64,000 bases of DNA, taken from assembly GCF_021603585.1 (NCBI RefSeq), contig NZ_BQHI01000019.1:1-64000 (forward strand), in the 5' to 3' direction. A program made the translations under genes and the position numbers. The notes under the pieces are model-generated. The model ran no database searches. It was not told where the DNA came from and was given only the letters and a program-made list of their open reading frames with translations. Below are positions 17,404 to 26,254 of the stretch, piece after piece. This DNA comes from Pseudomonas sputi (lineage in GTDB: Bacteria; Pseudomonadota; Gammaproteobacteria; Pseudomonadales; Pseudomonadaceae). Each line of letters starts with the position of its first letter. Position 1 is the stretch's first letter.

Positions 17404-18297
17404 TTACTTCTTGTCGCGAATCGAGAAGTTGGCCATGTGTTCCAGGCCCTTGATCAGCGCCGAGTGGTCCCAGTTGCTGCCACCGATGGCCGCGCAGGTG
17501 CTGAACACTTGCTGGGCGTTGGCGGTGTTCGGCAGGTTGATGTTCAGCTCCTTGGCGCCTTGCAGGGCCAGGTTCAGGTCCTTCTGGTGCAGGCTGATGC
17601 GGAAGCCCGGATCGAAGGTGCCCTTGATCATGCGCTCGCCGTGCACTTCAAGAATCTTCGAGGAGGCGAAACCGCCCATCAGCGCTTCACGCACCTTGGC
17701 TGGATCGGCACCGTTTTTCGACGCGAACAGCAGGGCTTCAGCGACAGCCTGAATGTTCAACGCAACGATGATCTGGTTCGCCACTTTGGCGGTCTGACCA
17801 TCGCCATTGCCGCCGACCAGGGTGATGTTCTTGCCCATGGCCTGGAACAGCGGCAGTGCGCGTTCGAAGGCATCGGCGTCGCCACCGACCATGATGCTCA
17901 GGGTCGCGGCCTTGGCGCCGACTTCACCGCCGGATACCGGGGCGTCGAGGTATTGCGCGCCTTTCTCGTTGATCTTCGCGGCGAAAGCCTTGGTGGCGGT
18001 CGGCGAGATCGAACTCATGTCGATCACGACTTTGCCTTTGCCGATACCGGCCGCGACGCCGTCGGCGCGGAACAGCACGTCTTCGACCTGCGGGGTATCC
18101 GGGACCATGACGATGATGAATTCAGCTTCCTGGGCCACTTCTTTCGGGTTGGCCAGGGCGACGGCGCCAGCGGCGACCAGGTCGGCAGGGGCGGCGTCGT
18201 GGTGCGCCGACAGGAACAGGCTGTGACCGGCTTTCTGCAGGTTCGCCGCCATTGGGTGGCCCATGATGCCGGTGCCGATGAATCCGATTTTAGCCAT
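17404..18297 (-). CDS. glxR: Tartronate semialdehyde reductase
   Basis: NAD(P)H-dependent 2-hydroxy-3-oxopropionate reductase making D-glycerate, 297 residues. Rossmann motif GFIGTGIMGHPMAANL lies at the N-terminus. The substrate-binding DAPVSGGEVGAKAATLSIMVGG and the catalytic-lysine segment GGNGDGQTAKVANQ define the beta-hydroxyacid dehydrogenase family. RBS is gagga before the ATG. It lies between hyi and ttuD in the gcl operon. Confidence 0.95.
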   Translation of the reverse strand: MAKIGFIGTGIMGHPMAANLQKAGHSLFLSAHHDAAPADLVAAGAVALANPKEVAQEAEFIIVMVPDTPQVEDVLFRADGVAAGIGKGKVVIDMSSISPTATKAFAAKINEKGAQYLDAPVSGGEVGAKAATLSIMVGGDADAFERALPLFQAMGKNITLVGGNGDGQTAKVANQIIVALNIQAVAEALLFASKNGADPAKVREALMGGFASSKILEVHGERMIKGTFDPGFRISLHQKDLNLALQGAKELNINLPNTANAQQVFSTCAAIGGSNWDHSALIKGLEHMANFSIRDKK

Positions 18298-18339
18298 GAG
18301 AAAATCCTCTTGTTTTTGTCTTGCTCAAGCAAATAGGGG

Positions 18340-19122
18340 TCAGATCGCGTTGTGGGTCTTCAGCCAGCCTAGGCCCGCTTCCGTGGTGGTCAGCGGTTTG
18401 TATTCGCAGCCGACCCAGCCCTGATAACCGATGCGATCGAGGTGTTCGAACAGGAAGCGGTAGTTGATTTCGCCAGTGCCCGGCTCGTTGCGGCCCGGGT
18501 TGTCGGCGAGCTGCACATGGTTGATCTCGGCCAGGTGCGATTGCAGGGTGCGGGCCAGATCGCCTTCCATGATTTGCATGTGGTAGATGTCGTATTGCAG
18601 GAACAGGTTGGCGCTGCCGACCTGCTCGCGAATCGACAGGGCTTGCGCCGTGTTGTTCAGGTAGAAACCCGGGATGTCGCGGGTGTTGATCGCTTCCATC
18701 ACCAGTTTGATGCCGACGGCTTGCAGCTTGTCGGCGGCGTACTTGAGGTTGGCGACGAAGGTCTTTTCAACGGTGGCATCGTCCACGCCCTGCGGACGGA
18801 TACCGGCCAGGCAGTTGACCTGGGTGTTGCCCAGCACCTGGGCGTAAGCGATGGCCAGATCGACCCCGGCGCGGAACTCTTCGACCCGGTCCGGCAGGCA
18901 CGCGATACCGCGCTCGCCCTTGGCCCAGTCACCGGCCGGCAGGTTGAACAGCACTTGGGTCAGACCGTTGGCGTCGAGCCTGGCCTTGATTTCGGCAGAG
19001 CTGAAATCGTACGGGAACAGGTACTCGACACCGCTGAAGCCAGCCTTGGCGGCGGCGTCGAAACGGGCAAGGAAATCCTGCTCGGTGAACAGCATGGACA
19101 GGTTGGCTGCGAAACGCGGCAT
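18340..19122 (-). CDS. hyi: Hydroxypyruvate isomerase
   Basis: Interconverts hydroxypyruvate and tartronate semialdehyde. The 260-residue TIM-barrel protein of the xylose-isomerase-like family has FSGVEYLFPYDF near the N-terminus, LVMEAINTRDIPGFYL and LQYDIYHMQIMEGDL with metal-binding Glu/Asp/His, and HVQLADNPGRNEPGTGEINY. It is second in the operon after gcl. Confidence 0.94.
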   Translation of the reverse strand: MPRFAANLSMLFTEQDFLARFDAAAKAGFSGVEYLFPYDFSSAEIKARLDANGLTQVLFNLPAGDWAKGERGIACLPDRVEEFRAGVDLAIAYAQVLGNTQVNCLAGIRPQGVDDATVEKTFVANLKYAADKLQAVGIKLVMEAINTRDIPGFYLNNTAQALSIREQVGSANLFLQYDIYHMQIMEGDLARTLQSHLAEINHVQLADNPGRNEPGTGEINYRFLFEHLDRIGYQGWVGCEYKPLTTTEAGLGWLKTHNAI

Positions 19123-19147
19123 GGTGGTCTCCCGTTAGATTGATCGC

Positions 19148-19166
19148 TCCCGCGCCCGGCGCGGGA
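19148..19166. repeat. GC-rich 19-bp palindrome between gcl and hyi
   Basis: TCCCGCGCC-C-GGCGCGGGA is a perfect inverted repeat in the 61-base gcl-hyi gap. It resembles half of the repeat at 17270-17387 and could form an intra-operon mRNA hairpin. Confidence 0.5.
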
Positions 19167-19183
19167 ACGAACGGCAAGCAGTT

Positions 19184-20959
19184 TTAATCGAGCAGCGAAA
19201 TCGCGGTAGGCGCATCGTTGCCGACCAGCGCCAGGTCTTCGAATTCGTTGACGGCGTTGATCTCGGTTCCCATGGAGATGTTGGTCACACGCTCCAGAAT
19301 GATCTCGACGATCACCGGCACCTTGAACTCTTCGATCAGCTCTTCGGCCTTGCGCAGGGCAGGGGCGATGTCAGCCGGTTCGAACACGCGCAGTGCTTTG
19401 CAGCCCAGGCCTTCGGCGACTGCGACGTGGTCGACACCATAACCGTTGAGTTCCGGCGCGTTCAGGTTATCGAAGGACAACTGCACGCAGTAGTCCATAT
19501 CGAACCCGCGCTGGGCCTGACGGATCAGCCCCAGGTACGAGTTGTTCACCACGACGTGGATGTACGGCAGTTTGAACTGAGCGCCGACCGCCAGTTCTTC
19601 GATCATGAACTGGAAGTCATAGTCCCCCGACAGGGCCACGACTTTACGGTTCGGATCGGCCTTCACCACGCCCAGCGCTGCCGGAATGGTCCAGCCCAAC
19701 GGGCCGGCCTGGCCGCAGTTGATCCAGTGACGCGGCTTGTAGACGTGCAGGAACTGCGCGCCGGCAATTTGCGACAGACCAATGGTGCTGACGTAGCAGG
19801 TGTCCTTGCCGAACACCTGGTTCATTTCTTCGTAAACGCGCTGCGGCTTGACCGGCACGTTGTCGAAATGGGTCTTGCGTTGCAGGCTGGCCTTGCGCTG
19901 CTGGCAGTCTTGCAGCCAGGCGCTGCGGTTTTTCAGTTTGCCGGCGGCTTGCCATTCACGGGCGACTTCGATGAACACGGTCAGCGCGGCAGCGGCGTCG
20001 GAAACGATGCCCAAGTCCGGGGTGAACACGCGGCCGATCTGAGTCGGTTCGATGTCGACGTGAATGAACTTGCGGCCTTCGGTGTAGACGTCGACCGAGC
20101 CGGTGTGACGGTTGGCCCAGCGGTTGCCGACGCCCAGCACCACGTCGGACTTGAGCAGGGTGGCGTTGCCGTAACGGTGCGAAGTCTGCAGACCGACCAT
20201 GCCGACCATCAGCGGGTGATCGTCCGGAATGGTGCCCCAGCCCATCAGGGTCGGAATCACTGGAATGCCGGTCAGTTCGGCGAACTCCACCAGCAACTCG
20301 CTGGCGTCGGCGTTGATGATGCCGCCGCCGGCAACCAGCAATGGACGCTCGGCCTGATCGAGCATCGCCAGGGCTTTTTCGACTTGCACGCGGGTCGCGC
20401 TCGGCTTGGCCAGCGGCAGTGGCTGGTAGGCGTCGATGTCGAATTCGATTTCAGCCATCTGCACGTCGAACGGCAGGTCGATCAGCACCGGGCCTGGACG
20501 GCCGGAGCGCATTTCGTAGAAGGCTTTCTGGAAGGCGTAAGGCACTTGGCCCGGCTCCAGAACGGTGGTCGCCCACTTGGTCACCGGCTTGACGATGCTG
20601 GTGATGTCGACGGCCTGGAAGTCTTCCTTGTGCATGCGGGCGCGGGGTGCTTGCCCGGTGATGCAGAGGATTGGAATCGAGTCCGCGGAGGCGCTGTACA
20701 GGCCGGTGACCATGTCGGTACCGGCCGGGCCGGAAGTGCCGATGCACACGCCGATGTTGCCGGCCTTGGTGCGGGTGTAGCCCTCGGCCATGTGCGAGGC
20801 GCCTTCAACGTGGCGAGCGAGGACGTGATCGATGCCACCGACTTTCTGCAGGGCGGAGTACAGCGGGTTGATTGCAGCGCCTGGAATGCCAAAAGCGGTA
20901 TCAACCCCTTCACGGCGCATCACCAGAACGGCGGCTTCGATTGCTCTCATTTTGCTCAT
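19184..20959 (-). CDS. gcl: Glyoxylate carboligase
   Basis: ThDP- and FAD-dependent enzyme joining two glyoxylates to tartronate semialdehyde and CO2. The 591 residues equal the usual family length. Residue 51 is valine ([15 protein letters not shown]), replacing the glutamate that other ThDP enzymes use to activate the cofactor, a hallmark of Gcl. The ThDP-binding [18 protein letters not shown] motif follows in the C-terminal domain. The ATG at 20959 matches the family start; in-frame sequence up to 21040 covers the operator and is excluded. Confidence 0.97.
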   Translation of the reverse strand: MSKMRAIEAAVLVMRREGVDTAFGIPGAAINPLYSALQKVGGIDHVLARHVEGASHMAEGYTRTKAGNIGVCIGTSGPAGTDMVTGLYSASADSIPILCITGQAPRARMHKEDFQAVDITSIVKPVTKWATTVLEPGQVPYAFQKAFYEMRSGRPGPVLIDLPFDVQMAEIEFDIDAYQPLPLAKPSATRVQVEKALAMLDQAERPLLVAGGGIINADASELLVEFAELTGIPVIPTLMGWGTIPDDHPLMVGMVGLQTSHRYGNATLLKSDVVLGVGNRWANRHTGSVDVYTEGRKFIHVDIEPTQIGRVFTPDLGIVSDAAAALTVFIEVAREWQAAGKLKNRSAWLQDCQQRKASLQRKTHFDNVPVKPQRVYEEMNQVFGKDTCYVSTIGLSQIAGAQFLHVYKPRHWINCGQAGPLGWTIPAALGVVKADPNRKVVALSGDYDFQFMIEELAVGAQFKLPYIHVVVNNSYLGLIRQAQRGFDMDYCVQLSFDNLNAPELNGYGVDHVAVAEGLGCKALRVFEPADIAPALRKAEELIEEFKVPVIVEIILERVTNISMGTEINAVNEFEDLALVGNDAPTAISLLD

Positions 20960-20986
20960 GGTTTTGTGCCTCTTTACGTTTTGTAA

Positions 20987-20996
20987 TTGTATACAA
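20987..20996. promoter_or_regulatory. TTGTATACAA palindrome, gcl-proximal
   Basis: This 10-bp perfect palindrome lies 28 bases before the gcl ATG. A second identical copy is at 21125-21134 in the same divergent region. The form suits a GntR-type repressor. Relatives have a regulator called GclR for this pathway, but whether it binds here is inference. Confidence 0.6.
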
Positions 20997-21124
20997 GTGG
21001 CTTTGCGCAGAGTGTATTCACGGCGGACGGCGCAGGTCAATCCATTTTCTCAAGCGCCTGTTTCATTCGTCGGAGGCCGGTTCTGCTGTGGCTTTTCGTC
21101 GCACGAGGCGCTTTTCGAGAATTA

Positions 21125-21134
21125 TTGTATACAA
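21125..21134. promoter_or_regulatory. TTGTATACAA palindrome, glcG-like-proximal
   Basis: Identical to the box at 20987-20996, centred 138 bases away and 94 bases before the divergent GlcG/HbpS-like gene. Two identical boxes at the ends of a divergent promoter region suggest joint control of both transcripts, possibly by looping. Confidence 0.6.
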
Positions 21135-21227
21135 AAAAATAGTTCATTGTGTTCTATTTGTTGCATCGAGCTGCGGCAGAAAAGCGCAGCCCAACGACTT
21201 TCCCAATAACAAAATGAGGACGGCACC

Positions 21228-21668
21228 ATGAGCGCTTTAACCTTGGAAGTCGCAGTCAAGCTGGTCAACGAAGCCATCAGTGCAGGGCGGGCCATCTGCG
21301 CCGCGCCGCTGACCATCGCGGTACTGGATACCGGCGGGCATCTGGTCACCTTGCAACGCGAAGACGGCGCCAGCCTGCTGCGCCCGAACATCGCCATCGG
21401 CAAAGCCTGGGGCGCCATCGCCCTGGGCAAGGGCTCACGCCTGCTGGCGCTGGACGCGCAACAACGCCCGGCGTTCATCGCCGCACTCAACAGCATGGGG
21501 CAGGGCAGCGTCGTGCCGGCACCGGGTGGTGTGTTGATTCGGGATCAGGCGGGGTACGTCCTGGGTGCGATCGGCATCAGCGGCGATCTGTCGGACATCG
21601 ATGAGCAGGTGGCAATCAAGGCCGTGGAGGCCCTGGACCTGCGAGCGGATGCGGGGGTGGCGGCCTGA
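21228..21668 (+). CDS. GlcG/HbpS family protein
   Basis: 146 residues of the GlcG/HbpS (DUF336) family: repeating alpha-beta units with ITIAVLDTGGHLVTLQREDGA, IAIGKAWGAIALGKGSR, PGGVLIRD and GAIGISGDLSDIDEQVA. Relatives accompany glycolate/glyoxylate genes or bind heme; the exact biochemical role is unclear. It is divergent from gcl and shares its control region. It has no signal peptide, so it is probably cytoplasmic. RBS gagga is at about 21213. Confidence 0.85.
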   Translation: MSALTLEVAVKLVNEAISAGRAICAAPLTIAVLDTGGHLVTLQREDGASLLRPNIAIGKAWGAIALGKGSRLLALDAQQRPAFIAALNSMGQGSVVPAPGGVLIRDQAGYVLGAIGISGDLSDIDEQVAIKAVEALDLRADAGVAA

Positions 21669-21698
21669 GTGGCTAAAACCGGATAGTCGCTGAAACGC

Positions 21699-21738
21699 AC
21701 AAGCCCGCCCTCACAGGATGATGTCAGGGCGGGCTTGT
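21699..21738. terminator. Bidirectional terminator
   Basis: AAGCCCGCCCT pairs with AGGGCGGGCTT around an 18-base loop that can pair further, then TTG TTT. It lies between the GlcG-like gene and the convergent TetR gene. Confidence 0.75.
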
Positions 21739-21759
21739 TTATGTCTGGAGGGGCGGAAT

Positions 21760-22365
21760 TCAGTCCGGCTCGCAGCCCTTGAGCACCAACCGGATGATGG
21801 TTTGTGCTGCCGCTTCATAGTCGGCTTCGTCGAGCTTGGCCTTGCCGGTGACGGCGGAGATCTGCCAGTCGAAGTCGGCGTAGGTCTGGGTCGCGGCCCA
21901 GATGCTGAACATCAGGTGGTTGGGGTCGATCGGGGCGATCTGGCCGCGGTCGATCCAGGTCTGGATGCAGTCGATGTTGTGCTTGGCCTGGCCATTGAGC
22001 TGCTCGACCAGGTCGGCACTCAGGTGCGGGGCGCCGTGCATGATTTCGCTGGCGAACACCTTGGAGGCGAAGGGCAGGTCGCGGGAGATGCGGATCTTCG
22101 AGCGGATGTAGCCGCTCAGCACTTCGCTCGGTACGCCGTCCGGGTTGAACGGGGTCGAGGCCTGCAGGATCGGCACGATGATACTTTCCAGTACCTCGCG
22201 GTAGAGGTTTTCCTTGGACTTGAAGTAGTAATAGACGTTGGGCTTGGGCAGTCCTGCCTTGGCGGCGATGTCGCTGGTTTTGGTCGCAGCGAAGCCCTTG
22301 TCGGCAAACTCTTCACTGGCTGCACGCAGGATCAGTTCTTTGTTGCGCTCGCGGATTGTGCTCAT
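21760..22365 (-). CDS. TetR-family regulator, RutR-like
   Basis: 201 residues. The N-terminal helix-turn-helix is TKTSDIAAKAGLPKPNVYYYFKSKENLY. The C-terminal half (SKVFASEIMHGAPHL, IDPNHLMFSIWAATQTYADF) matches the RutR/YcdC C-terminal domain, whose known members sense pyrimidines and control nucleobase use. The ATG at 22365 gives the family start MSTIRERNKELIL. Its place beside the glyoxylate/urea genes suggests a link to purine or pyrimidine catabolism, but its targets are not visible. Confidence 0.82.
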   Translation of the reverse strand: MSTIRERNKELILRAASEEFADKGFAATKTSDIAAKAGLPKPNVYYYFKSKENLYREVLESIIVPILQASTPFNPDGVPSEVLSGYIRSKIRISRDLPFASKVFASEIMHGAPHLSADLVEQLNGQAKHNIDCIQTWIDRGQIAPIDPNHLMFSIWAATQTYADFDWQISAVTGKAKLDEADYEAAAQTIIRLVLKGCEPD

Positions 22366-22499
22366 AAACCCGGTGGTTCCTTGCCTGTTCTGGCGGTTGC
22401 GCATGGTAGCACCGGCCTCGCGCGGCGCTCAACAATGCCCCGTGTGGCCCGCAGTCGCGGTATGCTGCGCGGCATTATTCACATAAGGAAACATGATTC

Positions 22500-23414
22500 A
22501 TGGCAGGAAGCAGTTTGCTGGTGCTGATCGACGACATCGCCACCGTTCTGGACGACGTTGCGTTGATGACCAAAATGGCTGCCAAGAAGACCGCCGGCGT
22601 GCTCGGCGACGACTTGGCGCTCAACGCCCAGCAGGTCTCCGGTGTGCGCGCGGAGCGGGAAATTCCCGTCGTGTGGGCAGTGGCCAAGGGTTCTTTCGTC
22701 AACAAACTGATCCTGGTGCCGTCGGCGCTGGCGATCAGTGCGTTCGTGCCATGGCTGGTGACGCCGCTGTTGATGGTCGGTGGTGCGTACCTGTGTTTCG
22801 AAGGTTTCGAAAAGCTCGCGCACAAGTTCCTGCACAGCAAGGCCGAAGACGAGGCTGAGCACGCCCAGTTGGTTGTAGCCGTAGCTGATCCGGCCACCGA
22901 TCTGGTGGCGTACGAGAAGGACAAGATCAAGGGCGCCATCCGCACCGACTTCATCCTGTCGGCGGAAATCATCGCCATTACCCTCGGCACCGTGGCCGAT
23001 GCTTCGCTGACCCAGCAAGTGATCGTGATGTCGGGCATCGCCATCGTCATGACCGTGGGCGTTTACGGTCTGGTGGCCGGTATCGTCAAACTCGACGACC
23101 TCGGTCTGTGGCTGACTCAGAAGCCCGGGCAGATGGCCAAAAGTATCGGCAACGGCATCCTGCGCGCCGCGCCGTACATGATGAAAAGCCTGTCGGTGAT
23201 CGGCACGGCGGCGATGTTCCTGGTCGGTGGTGGCATCCTGACCCATGGCGTACCGGTGGTGCATCACTGGATCGAAAGCGTCGGCGCTGCGGCCGGAGGC
23301 GCCGGGTTCGTGGTGCCGATGCTGTTGAACGGCGTGGCGGGAATCATCGCGGGTGCAGTGGTGCTGGCGGGTGTGACCGTAATCGGCAAAGTCTGGAAAG
23401 CGCTGAAGGGTTAA
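22500..23414 (+). CDS. DUF808 inner-membrane protein (YedI-like)
   Basis: 304 residues. Conserved N-terminus [37 protein letters not shown] is followed by several hydrophobic segments (about 70-100, 165-200, 230-300) and the family motif [20 protein letters not shown]. This is the DUF808/YedI family, of unknown function. It stands alone and ends at a strong terminator. Confidence 0.85.
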   Translation: MAGSSLLVLIDDIATVLDDVALMTKMAAKKTAGVLGDDLALNAQQVSGVRAEREIPVVWAVAKGSFVNKLILVPSALAISAFVPWLVTPLLMVGGAYLCFEGFEKLAHKFLHSKAEDEAEHAQLVVAVADPATDLVAYEKDKIKGAIRTDFILSAEIIAITLGTVADASLTQQVIVMSGIAIVMTVGVYGLVAGIVKLDDLGLWLTQKPGQMAKSIGNGILRAAPYMMKSLSVIGTAAMFLVGGGILTHGVPVVHHWIESVGAAAGGAGFVVPMLLNGVAGIIAGAVVLAGVTVIGKVWKALKG

Positions 23415-23428
23415 ATCCAGAGGCAAAC

Positions 23429-23466
23429 AAAAAGGCCATTCGACTCGTATCGAATGGCCTTTTTTG
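23429..23466. terminator. Strong bidirectional terminator
   Basis: AAAAAGGCCATTCGA and its complement flank ctcgta, with A and T runs at the ends, between convergent genes. Confidence 0.9.
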
Positions 23467-23478
23467 TGGTTGGCGTTT

Positions 23479-24267
23479 TTACTCGGCGATCTGCAACTTG
23501 CGCGACTCGGTGTAGACGTAGCGCACCTTCTCGTACTCGAACGGTGAGTTCAGCTGACCATAACGGAAGCTGGTCTGATAGCGCTTGTCGACGGCACGCA
23601 AGGCCCACACTTCCGGGTGGTTGGAGCTGACTTCCGAGACATTGAGGAAGTTGATCGCGGACTCGGCGGTGTAGTCCACGGCCAGGCCCGCGGTATCGCG
23701 CAGGTTCGACGGACCGAGGATCGGCAGCACGAAGTAAGCGCCGCCCGGTACGCCGTAGAAGCCCAGGGTCTGGCCGAAGTCTTCGCTCTGGCGCGGCAGG
23801 CCCATGGCGGTGGCCGGATCCCAGAGCCCGGCGATGCCGATGGTGGTGTTGAGCAGCAGGCGCGCGGTGGTTTCCATCGAGCGCTTGCCCTTGAACTGCA
23901 ACAGGCTGTTGACCAGGTTCGGTACGTCGCCAATGTTGTTGAAGAAGTTGCTCACGCCGGTGCGCACGAAGCTCGGGGTGATGTAGCGATAGCCATCGAC
24001 CACCGGCAGGAACACCCATTGGTCGAAGCGGTAGTTGAAGTGGTAGACGCGGCGGTTCCACTCTTCCAGCGGGTCGTAGACGTTCAGCGCGCTGAGGGTC
24101 GAGCGCTCGAACTCGCGCTGATCCAGCCCCGGGTTGAACTTGAGTTTGGACAACGGCTCCTTGAAACCGTCGCTGTCGATGACCACCGGTGCATTGGCCT
24201 TGCTGTTGTCGGCCTGGGCCATACCTGCACTGAGGAGCGCTGCAATCAGCAGGAGATATTTAGCCAC
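23479..24267 (-). CDS. mlaA: Phospholipid-asymmetry protein MlaA (VacJ), non-lipoprotein form
   Basis: Outer-membrane component that extracts mislocalised phospholipids for the Mla pathway, 262 residues. Family motifs are YDPLEEWNRRVYHFNYRFDQ, FFNNIGDVPNLVNSLLQ, RLLLNTTIGIAGLWDPA and LGFYGVPGGAYFVLPILGPS. The signal peptide (MAKYLLLIAALLSAGMAQA) ends with AQA rather than a lipobox, and the protein has no cysteine at all, so it cannot be lipidated like E. coli MlaA. The start GTG overlaps the end of the upstream hydrolase gene. Confidence 0.92.
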   Translation of the reverse strand: MAKYLLLIAALLSAGMAQADNSKANAPVVIDSDGFKEPLSKLKFNPGLDQREFERSTLSALNVYDPLEEWNRRVYHFNYRFDQWVFLPVVDGYRYITPSFVRTGVSNFFNNIGDVPNLVNSLLQFKGKRSMETTARLLLNTTIGIAGLWDPATAMGLPRQSEDFGQTLGFYGVPGGAYFVLPILGPSNLRDTAGLAVDYTAESAINFLNVSEVSSNHPEVWALRAVDKRYQTSFRYGQLNSPFEYEKVRYVYTESRKLQIAE

Positions 24268-25558
24268 GGAAGAACTCCAGCATGGCGTCGCTGTTGACGC
24301 GGTAGTTAAGGTTGCCGCAATGGCCGCCCAGCGGGTAAACGGTCAGGCGATCGCCGAAGGTGCGGCGCAGGAAACCGAGGTCGCCCGGGCCGAGGATCAC
24401 GTCGTCAGCGTTGTGCATGACGGCGATTTTCGGGCTGTCGTGCAGGTAATCCTTCAACGCATACAAGCTCACCTGATCGATCAGTTGCAGCAGGCTGCCG
24501 CCGTCGGTGCGGGCGCGCCACATCGGAATCACCTGTTCGGTGAGGTAGCAGTCGAAGTCGCATTGCAGCGCACGCTTGAGGAACGGCGTGAGGCTGGTGC
24601 CTTCGGTGATCGGGAATTTCGGCGGAGTGATCAGGCCGCGACGGTTGATCAGGTCCGAAGTGAACGCGATATCCGCCGCCGAGAAGCGGAACGAAGTGCC
24701 GATCAGCATCGCCATCTGCTCGTTGCTCAGGTGCTGCTTGGATTGCTGGAAGTCATAGAGCAGTGCATCGTTGAGGTCGATGTAGCCCTTTTGCTGGAAG
24801 TAGCGGGTCAGTTTGCTCAGCACCAGTTCATAGAACGTGGTGCTGTTGTTGATGCCCTTGACCTCGGTCTGCACCAGCTTGTCGAGGTTGGTGATCGAGG
24901 TGTAGAGGTTGACCGGCGGATTGAGCAGCAGGACTTTCTTGAAGTTGAAGCTGCGCCGGGTTTCGTCCAGATGGGCAACGAACGCCGCGTCCAGGGCGCC
25001 GAGGCTGTAGCCGCTGAGGTAATAGTCGGTGACCGGCAGCTTCGGGTTCTGCGCCCGCACGGCCTGCATCACCCGGTACATGTCTTCGGCGTCTTCCTTG
25101 GTCACGCCGGGGGTGGCGAAACGCGAGGCAGCGCTCATGAAGTCGAAGCTGGTCGGCGATGACAGCTGCACCACGTGGTAGCCGGCCTTGTAATAAAGCT
25201 TCTTCAGGTATTCGTTGAGCGTGCTGTCGTAGCGCGCGCCGGTGCCGGCGATCAGGAAGATCAGCGGTGCGGCCTTGTCCTGAGTGGCGATGCGGTAAGT
25301 CAGTTTTTTTACCGGCCAGAAATTGTCCGGCAGGATGAATTCGCGCTCGGGACGCAGGGTGACGCTGCGATCAGCCTGATCGATGTCGTCGTCCAGTGGC
25401 AGTTCCGGGCGCAAGTCCGGTGGCGTGGTGGCGATGGTCGCCTCGAACGGGTTGGTCAGGGGATAGCCATAGCTGGCGGCGTCGATATCCACCGCCAGCG
25501 CGGACGCACTCAGAATAAGGCCGCCAAACAAGGCGGCGAAGCGCAAGGAACGGAGCAT
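24260..25558 (-). CDS. Exported alpha/beta-hydrolase-fold protein
   Basis: 432 residues with a signal peptide (cleavage near ALA, 20-22). A hydrolase-like core has the oxyanion region FLIAGTGARYDS (102-113), nucleophile elbow GYSLG (S185), an acid in HNADDVILGPGD and a histidine in PLGGHCGNL near the end. Orthologues in Pseudomonas have sometimes been labelled serine/threonine kinase, which the sequence does not support. Its last codons overlap mlaA, suggesting a joint envelope-lipid function. Confidence 0.78.
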   Translation of the reverse strand: MLRSLRFAALFGGLILSASALAVDIDAASYGYPLTNPFEATIATTPPDLRPELPLDDDIDQADRSVTLRPEREFILPDNFWPVKKLTYRIATQDKAAPLIFLIAGTGARYDSTLNEYLKKLYYKAGYHVVQLSSPTSFDFMSAASRFATPGVTKEDAEDMYRVMQAVRAQNPKLPVTDYYLSGYSLGALDAAFVAHLDETRRSFNFKKVLLLNPPVNLYTSITNLDKLVQTEVKGINNSTTFYELVLSKLTRYFQQKGYIDLNDALLYDFQQSKQHLSNEQMAMLIGTSFRFSAADIAFTSDLINRRGLITPPKFPITEGTSLTPFLKRALQCDFDCYLTEQVIPMWRARTDGGSLLQLIDQVSLYALKDYLHDSPKIAVMHNADDVILGPGDLGFLRRTFGDRLTVYPLGGHCGNLNYRVNSDAMLEFFRG

Positions 25559-25781
25559 GACTGGATCCCTTAGAGGAAGGTGCCGAATGAAGTTCGCAGG
25601 CTATGACCACCGGGTTTGCGCCAAAGTGCCATGCCACGACACCAAACTGACAGAATTCGGAGTAATAGTAGCCGGACGATACACTTTGCAAGGAAGGAAT
25701 GACCAGTTAAGAGTTGTTAGCCCTTGCGTATGCGCAGCGGCAGATTAAGCTGGCCGCCGATTTCATCGATTGGAGTGTTCC

Positions 25782-26135
25782 ATGTCCCGCCGCTTGCCCG
25801 TGATTCTGCTGCTCCTTCTGTTGCCGTTGTGGCTGGCTGCCAGTTATGGCGCGCGTTATGGCTTCATGGAAGATGCGCAGTGGGTGGGCATTTGCGTGGA
25901 TGAGGCGAGCCGCTGGGAGTGCTCGGTGCGCTCGAACCTGGGCCTGATGATTCATTTCCAGCTGCTGGGTTGGGCGGCGATCGCTGCAGCCGTGCTCGGT
26001 TTTGTCGTGCCGGGCCGGGCAGGGTGGTGGCTGGCGGCGCTGGCGCTGGTGTTCGGGTTGCCGGCGCTGGCGCTGTACAACACGACGCTGGCGGTGTTTG
26101 CGCTGGTGATTGCCGGGTTGCGGCTGGTTAGATAG
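25782..26135 (+). CDS. Small membrane protein, function unknown
   Basis: 117 residues with three or four hydrophobic segments (about 6-24, 60-80, 84-100, 102-115) and a short periplasmic part with two cysteines (VGICVDEASRWECSVR). The ATG at 25782 follows a ggag-type site; an upstream TTG at 25770 is less likely. It is flanked by a long leader and a REP pair. No family was recognised. Confidence 0.6.
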   Translation: MSRRLPVILLLLLLPLWLAASYGARYGFMEDAQWVGICVDEASRWECSVRSNLGLMIHFQLLGWAAIAAAVLGFVVPGRAGWWLAALALVFGLPALALYNTTLAVFALVIAGLRLVR

Positions 26136-26141
26136 TCAGCC

Positions 26142-26230
26142 ATCGCTGGCAAGTCAGCTCCCACATTTGATCTATTTGGACGCAGAACCTGTGGCAGGCA
26201 GCAATCCTGTGGGAGCGGGTTTGCCAGCGA
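26142..26230. repeat. REP pair (REPIN-like)
   Basis: ATCGCTGGCAAGTCAGCTCC at 26142 is mirrored by CTGTGGGAGCGGGTTTGCCA plus GCGA ending at 26230. Together they form an inverted REP doublet with a 40-base loop, between convergent genes. Confidence 0.75.
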
Positions 26231-26254
26231 AGAGGCCGGTTCAGCCTCTGAAGG

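Noticed and set aside
16201-18336. A 711-codon plus-strand frame over ttuD and glxR
   Set aside because: It spans two real minus-strand genes and the repeat between them, with low-complexity composition.
20960-21040. N-terminal extension of Gcl
   Set aside because: It covers a TTGTATACAA box, and the 591-residue form matches the family, including V51 numbering.
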